Assembly (NCBI RefSeq): GCF_014201705.1
Contig: NZ_JACHFA010000003.1
Coordinates: 1-54,967 of the forward strand
Source: Borreliella spielmanii
GTDB lineage: Bacteria > Spirochaetota > Spirochaetia > Borreliales > Borreliaceae
Direction of reading: 5' to 3'
Length of the DNA: 54,967 nt
The notes beneath the pieces were generated by a model. The model had not been told where the DNA came from, did no database searches, and saw only the letters and a program-made list of their open reading frames with translations. Every line of letters starts with the position of its first letter. The first letter of the stretch is position 1. Shown here one piece after another: positions 50,726-54,967 of this stretch. Both the position numbers and the translations under genes were made by a program.

Positions 50726-51454
50726 CTAATTATTAGGCTTAAAAGAATCAAGGTCTTTATACTTTTCATCAAAGTAGTTTGCTAGTGTTACCACACTGAT
50801 TTTAATGCTTTGATCATTTCGATTGTAATCTTCAATGGTTTTGTTTAAAGTTTTTGCAAAGTTTTCTTTTAGTTTTAAGTCAGATTCTGCGGTTATTAGT
50901 ATTTCAGATTCTTTTTGTTTTAAAGTGTGTAAGTTGTCTTCTATTAGGTTTTGTATTAGTGCTAAATCTCTGCTTAGTTGGGATTGAATACTTAGCGATA
51001 TGGAATAAATAAAGTGTTTAGCTGTTTGTTTGTGTTGAACATTTGTGTTAAGTTGTTCAAGAATTTCTTTTAATGTATTTATTTTTTGTCTTTCGTAATT
51101 TAAAGATGAGTAGAGTATTCTTTTTATTTCCATTTCTTCATATGCGGAAAGCCCATCATAATCATCGGCTTTAAAAGTACCCAGGAAATCAGGTAGTGCG
51201 CTATCAATTTGAGCTATTTGAATATCTTCTTGTTTTTTTTGATCTTCTAAGGTCTTACCAATTATTTCTAATTTTGAGGCTTTAGTTTTTTGAGATTTTT
51301 TATTTGAAGGGTTTGTATTTTGAGATTCATTTTCAAAATTTTGGTTGTTTTCTTTTGGAGTGATGTTATTAATAGGTGTGCATGAGATGCAAATTAAAGT
51401 TAATATTGTTGTAAGAATATTGAGCTTAATTATATTTAGTTTAGTTTTTATCAA
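50726..51454 (-). CDS. PFam54 lipoprotein paralogue (BBA70/71 group)
   Basis: A 242-residue lipoprotein; TTG start with AGGAG; Cys25 in ICISC. DFLGTFKADDYDGLSAY, KRILYSSLNYERQKINTLKE, FIYSISLSIQSQLSRDL and a C-terminal EKYKDLDSFKPNN. About as close to CspA as to the gene at 49.8 kb. One-to-one naming with B31 BBA69-72 is not possible from memory. Confidence 0.8.
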   Translation of the reverse strand: MIKTKLNIIKLNILTTILTLICISCTPINNITPKENNQNFENESQNTNPSNKKSQKTKASKLEIIGKTLEDQKKQEDIQIAQIDSALPDFLGTFKADDYDGLSAYEEMEIKRILYSSLNYERQKINTLKEILEQLNTNVQHKQTAKHFIYSISLSIQSQLSRDLALIQNLIEDNLHTLKQKESEILITAESDLKLKENFAKTLNKTIEDYNRNDQSIKISVVTLANYFDEKYKDLDSFKPNN

Positions 51455-51558
51455 AATACTCTCCTTGTAAGTTAATATTAGTATTAACTAATCATAGTAC
51501 AAAACAATAATATAACTATATTGGTCTTTTTGTCAAATAATATTAATTTAATTTTGTA

Positions 51559-51627
51559 TTAAAGGATTAAATTTTTATTTATTGTTTTTAGGACTTTGTT
51601 TTGATTTTTCAATATTTAATCCTTTAA
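51559..51627. repeat. 14-bp perfect inverted repeat after BBA73
   Basis: TTAAAGGATTAAAT (51559-51572) and ATTTAATCCTTTAA (51614-51627) with a 41-base loop. It lies between the BBA73 stop (minus) and the next PFam54 unit and may terminate BBA73. Confidence 0.6.
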
Positions 51628-51643
51628 TACACACACTACTAAA

Positions 51644-52525
51644 TTAGTAATGCGTGTGGTCACAACAGGATTGCAATGATATTTCAATATTATTTGCAAT
51701 TCGCATACTTTCATCTGGGCTTAATTTATGTTCGTATCCAACCCTTATTATTTCTCCTAAAATTATTCCATCTGTTTGGACATTTGCTATATTGTTGTCA
51801 TATTCGCTAATAATATTTTCTACAGTTTCTATCCATGAATTTCTCTCTTGTATTAGTTTTTCAAAACTTTCTTGAATGCCTTTTACTGTTTTTGTTCTAA
51901 AGTTAAACATTAGACGTCTTTGCTCGTTTTTATTTAAAAGATTAACAGCCTTTTCAAATGATTCTTGGATTTTAAATCCTGTCCAAAAAATCGAGCCAAT
52001 AATTTTTTGATGGTAGCCATTTGAGCTTGATGTTTGTGCAAGTATTGTAATTAATTTTTTAATTTTATTTTCATCGTAATTTAAAGATGAATAAAATAAT
52101 CTTCTTTGTTGAAGATCGCTTGTTAATATTAAAGCAATATTCATGTATTGCTTTTCCGGGATTGTATTTTTATTTATTCCAAATTGATCAATAGGGTTGA
52201 TTTTTTGAATATTTGTATTTACTTTTTGAGTAAGTATTTCTATATTTGAGCTTATTTTTTGAATTAATTTTTCATTTTCATTGAATTCTTGTGTAATTTT
52301 TTTAATTATTGATTCTTTATCATTGTTTGAGATCTGGTTTTGTTGTAAGTTTTCAACCTTTTTAAGATTTTCTACTTTTTTAATGCTAGTTTTTTTAATT
52401 TCAATAGGGGATGGTTGTAATTCACTTGCTGTTTCTGTGTTGGTTGATTTAGTATGAAAAGAACATGAGAACAGTAAAGTTATTTTAAGTAGATTTACTA
52501 TTTTATAAATTGTGTTTTTTTTCAA
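51644..52525 (-). CDS. PFam54 lipoprotein (BBA73)
   Basis: A 293-residue lipoprotein; TTG start; lipobox LLFSC (Cys21). Tether with a KKVENL duplication, IDQFGINKN, RRLFYSSLNYDENKIK, GFKIQESFEKAVNL and NSWIETVENIISEYDNN. The C-terminus ends with CCDHTHY, an unusual Cys/His cluster. It is the last member of the array as BBA73 is in B31. Role unknown; BBA73 is reported as tick/mammal regulated. Confidence 0.83.
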   Translation of the reverse strand: MKKNTIYKIVNLLKITLLFSCSFHTKSTNTETASELQPSPIEIKKTSIKKVENLKKVENLQQNQISNNDKESIIKKITQEFNENEKLIQKISSNIEILTQKVNTNIQKINPIDQFGINKNTIPEKQYMNIALILTSDLQQRRLFYSSLNYDENKIKKLITILAQTSSSNGYHQKIIGSIFWTGFKIQESFEKAVNLLNKNEQRRLMFNFRTKTVKGIQESFEKLIQERNSWIETVENIISEYDNNIANVQTDGIILGEIIRVGYEHKLSPDESMRIANNIEISLQSCCDHTHY

Positions 52526-53051
52526 GATATAACCTCTTTAAAAATCTAATCATTAGTGTTATTTGGCAAGTTCAATATTTCTAATATAGAAATATATTTC
52601 AATTCGTTTAATTTTCAATGTTTGTTTTATTTATTTAAAATAAAAGATAATAAATTAATTATTTAAAATAAGGGTTTTTTAAATAATCCAAAATGTACAT
52701 TTTGGGTTTTAAATTTGTTAGTAGTGCAATTAATATAGTGTTGATATTGTACTTGATAAATTATTTTAATTTTAAAAATTTTGTTAGCATCTTTGTTTTT
52801 ACTTGATATTGCATTATATTTTTCATGTGTTATTTTATAATAATAAATATAACTATTATAAAATAACACCGTTCTCCCCATTTTAATGTTTAATTTAAGT
52901 TTAATAATTCTTGTTAAAAGCCTTTGTTTTCGTAGGGCATTTTTTACTTAAAAAAGTTAATTATATGTTTTTATATAAATATGTATTGATTCTAATTTAG
53001 TAATGTTTTAAAATATTAAGAATAAAATATTTTAAATAAGGAGAATTAACA
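52526..53051. other. Divergent intergenic region BBA73-oms28
   Basis: No gene I accept. Contains the 18-bp palindrome CCAAAATGTACATTTTGG at 52688-52705 and a 16-bp perfect inverted repeat at 52827-52869. The oms28 promoter region near 52985-53040 is AT-rich and has AAAATATT/AATATTTT arms; AAGGAG precedes the oms28 ATG. Confidence 0.5.
52827..52869. repeat. 16-bp perfect inverted repeat
   Basis: GTGTTATTTTATAATA (52827-52842) and TATTATAAAATAACAC (52854-52869), 11-base loop. No gene ends at it. Confidence 0.9.
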
Positions 53052-53897
53052 ATGACTAAAATATTTAGGAATTTAATAATTAATGGATTATTGTTTGGAT
53101 TTGTAAATTTAAATGTGTTTGCAGATTCTAACAATGCAAATATTGTTCAACTTCAATCCAACGTTTTAGAACAATCAGATCAAAAAGATGATAAAACTTC
53201 AGATCAAAAAGATGGTAAGACTTTAGATCAAAAAGATGGTAAGACTTTAGATCAAAAAGATGGTAAGAAATTAGATCAAAAAGATCAGGTTAATCAAGCT
53301 CTAGATACTATTAACAAGGTGACAGAAGATGTTTCTAATAAATTAGAAGGGGTTAGAGAATCATCTCTTGAATTGGTAGAATCAAATGATGCGGGTGTAG
53401 TTAAAAAGTTTGTAGGTTCAATGTCTTTGATTTCAGATGCTGCTAAGGGAGCCGTTATTGCATCACAAGAGGCAACAATTGTAGCAAAGTGCTCAGGAAT
53501 GGTTGCTGAGGATGCAAATAGGGTTGTTGAAATGTCTAAAAAGGCTGCTCAAGAAACTCAAAAAGCCGTTTCTGTTGCAGGTGAGGCGATGTTTTTAATA
53601 GAAAAGCAAATAATGTCAAATAAATCTCCAAATAATAAGGAATTAGAATTGACAAAAGAAGAATTTGCTAAAGTAGAACAAGTTAAAGAAACTTTAATGG
53701 CTTCTGAAAGAGCTTTAGATGAAACAGCTCAAGAGGCTCAGAAAGTTCTCAATATTGTTAATGGCTTAAATCCATCAAATAAGGATCAAGTAGTAGCAAA
53801 AAAAGATGTTGAAAAGGCTATTTCCAGTGTTGTTAAGGTAGCTCAAGGCGCAAGAGATCTTGCAAAAGTAATGACCATTTCTTTATACATGAGATAG
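53052..53897 (+). CDS. oms28: Oms28 / BBA74 periplasmic protein
   Basis: A 281-residue protein with cleavable signal peptide (to VNLNVFA-DSNN), then four 8-residue repeats (DQKDGKTL type) and a long helical coiled-coil body (VKKFVGSMSLISDAAKGAVI, ETQKAVSVAGEAMFLIEKQ) ending SLYMR. It matches BBA74, first called outer-membrane porin Oms28 and later described as periplasmic and membrane-associated without porin structure. B31 has 257 residues as I recall; the 24 extra here equal three added repeats. AAGGAG before ATG. Confidence 0.93.
   Translation: MTKIFRNLIINGLLFGFVNLNVFADSNNANIVQLQSNVLEQSDQKDDKTSDQKDGKTLDQKDGKTLDQKDGKKLDQKDQVNQALDTINKVTEDVSNKLEGVRESSLELVESNDAGVVKKFVGSMSLISDAAKGAVIASQEATIVAKCSGMVAEDANRVVEMSKKAAQETQKAVSVAGEAMFLIEKQIMSNKSPNNKELELTKEEFAKVEQVKETLMASERALDETAQEAQKVLNIVNGLNPSNKDQVVAKKDVEKAISSVVKVAQGARDLAKVMTISLYMR
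53175..53288 (+). repeat. 24-bp tandem repeats in oms28
   Basis: Units start at 53175, 53199, 53223 and 53247, plus a partial unit at 53271; consensus TTAGATCAAAAAGATGGTAA plus GACT. Confidence 0.92.
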
Positions 53898-53936
53898 TTA
53901 AACTATACAGATTTATAAATAATTAGAGGTTAAAGT

Positions 53937-53975
53937 AAAAAGGTTTGAGGCTAATTATATTAGTTTCTGCCTTTT
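53937..53975 (+). terminator. oms28 terminator
   Basis: AAAAAGG and CCTTTTT arms with partly paired inner sequence (CTAAT/ATTAG), followed by T residues. Confidence 0.65.
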
Positions 53976-54100
53976 TTATTTTACTAAGATCAACATTAAG
54001 CTCTACATTAAGGATATTTTTATGGTATAATGGTTTGCATTCTAAATTTTGCATTCTGTAAAGGTTAATAAATTTGTCTTTAAGTAAGGAGTGTCAATTT

Positions 54101-54904
54101 TTGAATAAAGAATATAAAATTTTGGATAATGGTTTTTTAAAGCTTATTGATTTTATGGGAAATGATAAGAGAATAGTTGAGGCCGCAAGGATTTCTTATC
54201 GAGGAGATAGCGTTAAAAGAAAAGATGAAGAACTTATTGACTATTTAATAAGAAATGGGCATACAAGTCCATTAGAACAGGTGGTTTTTACATTTCATGT
54301 TAAAGCCCCAATATTTATTGCAAGGCAATGGATGAGGCATAGAACTGCAAGGATTAATGAAGTTTCTGGCTGCTATAGCTTAGCAAGAGAAGAATTTTAT
54401 TCTCCCTTAGTAGAAGATTTAAAGTATCAAATTTCTAGTAATAGCCAAGTTAAAAGAGAGTTTGATTCTTTGGAAAAAAGTTTGTCATATAAAATAAAGC
54501 ATCACCAAAAACATTCTTATAAGCTTTATCAAGATATGGTCAATTCTAATATTTCAAAAGAACTTTCAAGAATAGTTTTACCCTTAAGTTTATATACCGA
54601 ATGGTATTGGCAAATTGATTTAAATAATCTTTTTCATTTTATTAAATTGCGATTAGCTTTAAATAGTCCAAAAGAAGTTAAAGAAAATTCGCCAAAAGAA
54701 ATGCGCGAATATGTTAAAGCAGTGATAAGTATAGTAAAAAAAATTGTTCCCATCTCTTTTAACAGTTTTGAAAATCATTTTTTAAGAGGAAAGAGATTCT
54801 CTCGTGAAGAGATAATGGCAATTGTTAATGCTTTGGATTTAAATAAGCTTAGCATGGATGCTAAAAAATTAGACTTATTGAAAGATAAGTTAGGAATTGA
54901 TTGA
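54101..54904 (+). CDS. thyX: Flavin-dependent thymidylate synthase ThyX (BBA76)
   Basis: 267 residues from TTG at 54101, which has AAGGAG nine bases upstream; an upstream TTG frame (54074) lacks a site. ThyX converts dUMP to dTMP with methylene-tetrahydrofolate, FAD and NADPH. Visible: RNGHTSPLEQVVFTFHVKAP (51-70) and RHRTARINEVSGCYS (79-93), the ThyX motif RHR-x2-S-x-NE-x-S-x-RY with Arg at the first Ser place and Cys for the Arg, as in B31 from memory. A plasmid-borne housekeeping gene, it may explain the stability of lp54 in Borreliella. Confidence 0.95.
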   Translation: MNKEYKILDNGFLKLIDFMGNDKRIVEAARISYRGDSVKRKDEELIDYLIRNGHTSPLEQVVFTFHVKAPIFIARQWMRHRTARINEVSGCYSLAREEFYSPLVEDLKYQISSNSQVKREFDSLEKSLSYKIKHHQKHSYKLYQDMVNSNISKELSRIVLPLSLYTEWYWQIDLNNLFHFIKLRLALNSPKEVKENSPKEMREYVKAVISIVKKIVPISFNSFENHFLRGKRFSREEIMAIVNALDLNKLSMDAKKLDLLKDKLGID

Positions 54905-54938
54905 TTTTTGATTGTTTATTTCTTGTTTATGTTTACTA

Positions 54939-54967
54939 ATTTATTAGTATACTAATAAATACTTATT
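54939..54967. other. Right telomere-like sequence
   Basis: ATTTATTAGTATACTAATAA plus AT (54939-54960) is a perfect 22-bp palindrome. Read from the end inwards, TTAGTATA starts 13 bases from the window end, as the TAGTATA box does in Borrelia hairpin telomeres. The window therefore reaches, or nearly reaches, the covalently closed right end. Confidence 0.65.

Noticed and set aside
52663..52881. 72-codon minus-strand frame in the BBA73-oms28 gap
   Set aside because: No Shine-Dalgarno, Asn/Lys/Ile/Tyr-rich as expected of AT-rich noncoding DNA, and it runs through both inverted repeats.
54074..54100. Longer ThyX N-terminus from an upstream TTG
   Set aside because: The AAGGAG site lies inside this extension and is correctly placed for the TTG at 54101; the extension is not recalled in other ThyX proteins.
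1..54967. tRNA, rRNA or insertion sequences
   Set aside because: I saw no cloverleaf, rRNA segment, or transposase frame; the mobile content is limited to the cp32-like phage genes.

Overview
The window is almost an entire copy of lp54, the linear plasmid carried by Lyme-disease spirochetes (Borreliella / Borrelia burgdorferi sensu lato). The evidence is very AT-rich DNA, an ospA-ospB operon, dbpB-dbpA, a Borrelia partition cluster, cp32-like prophage genes, an array of PFam54 lipoproteins (P35, CspA type) and a terminal thyX, all in the lp54 order. It is not the B31 type strain: there is an extra, 5'-truncated gene left of the P13-paralogue gene, Oms28 carries a repeat expansion, the OspA sequence differs, and the PFam54 array has its own composition. 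I could not fix the species from memory. BBA numbers below are ortholog assignments from gene order and remembered sequence, not database matches.

Layout. 1-5.8 kb: left arm with a partial lipoprotein-like gene, a P13-family porin paralogue and lipoproteins BBA03, BBA04, BBA05 and BBA07. 5.9-9.8 kb: phage block 1 (baseplate wedge, gpJ-like protein, tail fibre, BlyA/BlyB-like lysis genes, OrfD). 10-11.8 kb: ospAB. 12.3-15.9 kb: replication and partition genes (PF57/62, PF50, ParA/PF32, PF49) followed by a small hydrophobic peptide gene and a strong RNA fold. 16.2-18.7 kb: a DUF261 protein, dbpBA and a small lipoprotein. 18.8-20.7 kb: phage block 2 (terminase). 21-25.5 kb: lipoproteins and oppA5. 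25.6-39.1 kb: phage block 3 (portal, capsid, contractile tail, baseplate hub and spike) interrupted by a BBA52-54 cassette. 39.1-52.5 kb: minus-strand surface lipoproteins (BBA57-BBA61, lp6.6 on plus, then nine PFam54 units, one with an early nonsense codon). 53-54.97 kb: oms28, thyX and a telomere-like palindrome.

How it works together. The plasmid combines a cp32-type contractile-tailed phage genome, broken and permuted, with host-interaction genes: OspA/OspB for the tick gut, DbpA/B for decorin, CspA-type proteins for complement regulators, plus many small lipoproteins. The replication and partition cluster maintains it. Joining the right end of phage block 3 to the left end of block 1 would restore the usual late-operon order, which suggests a circular phage-plasmid that was opened into a linear replicon.

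The most interesting leads for something undescribed are: (1) a 48-residue hydrophobic peptide gene plus a ~98-nt folded element beside the partition locus, which looks like a type I toxin-antitoxin candidate; (2) a DUF261 protein with a Cys-His-Asp pattern like C39/NlpC-type cysteine peptidases; (3) three related TACACTAA-type palindromes in intergenic DNA; (4) long perfect hairpins with no gene to terminate, at 24.5 kb and 52.8 kb; and (5) a predicted leaderless portal-protein transcript.
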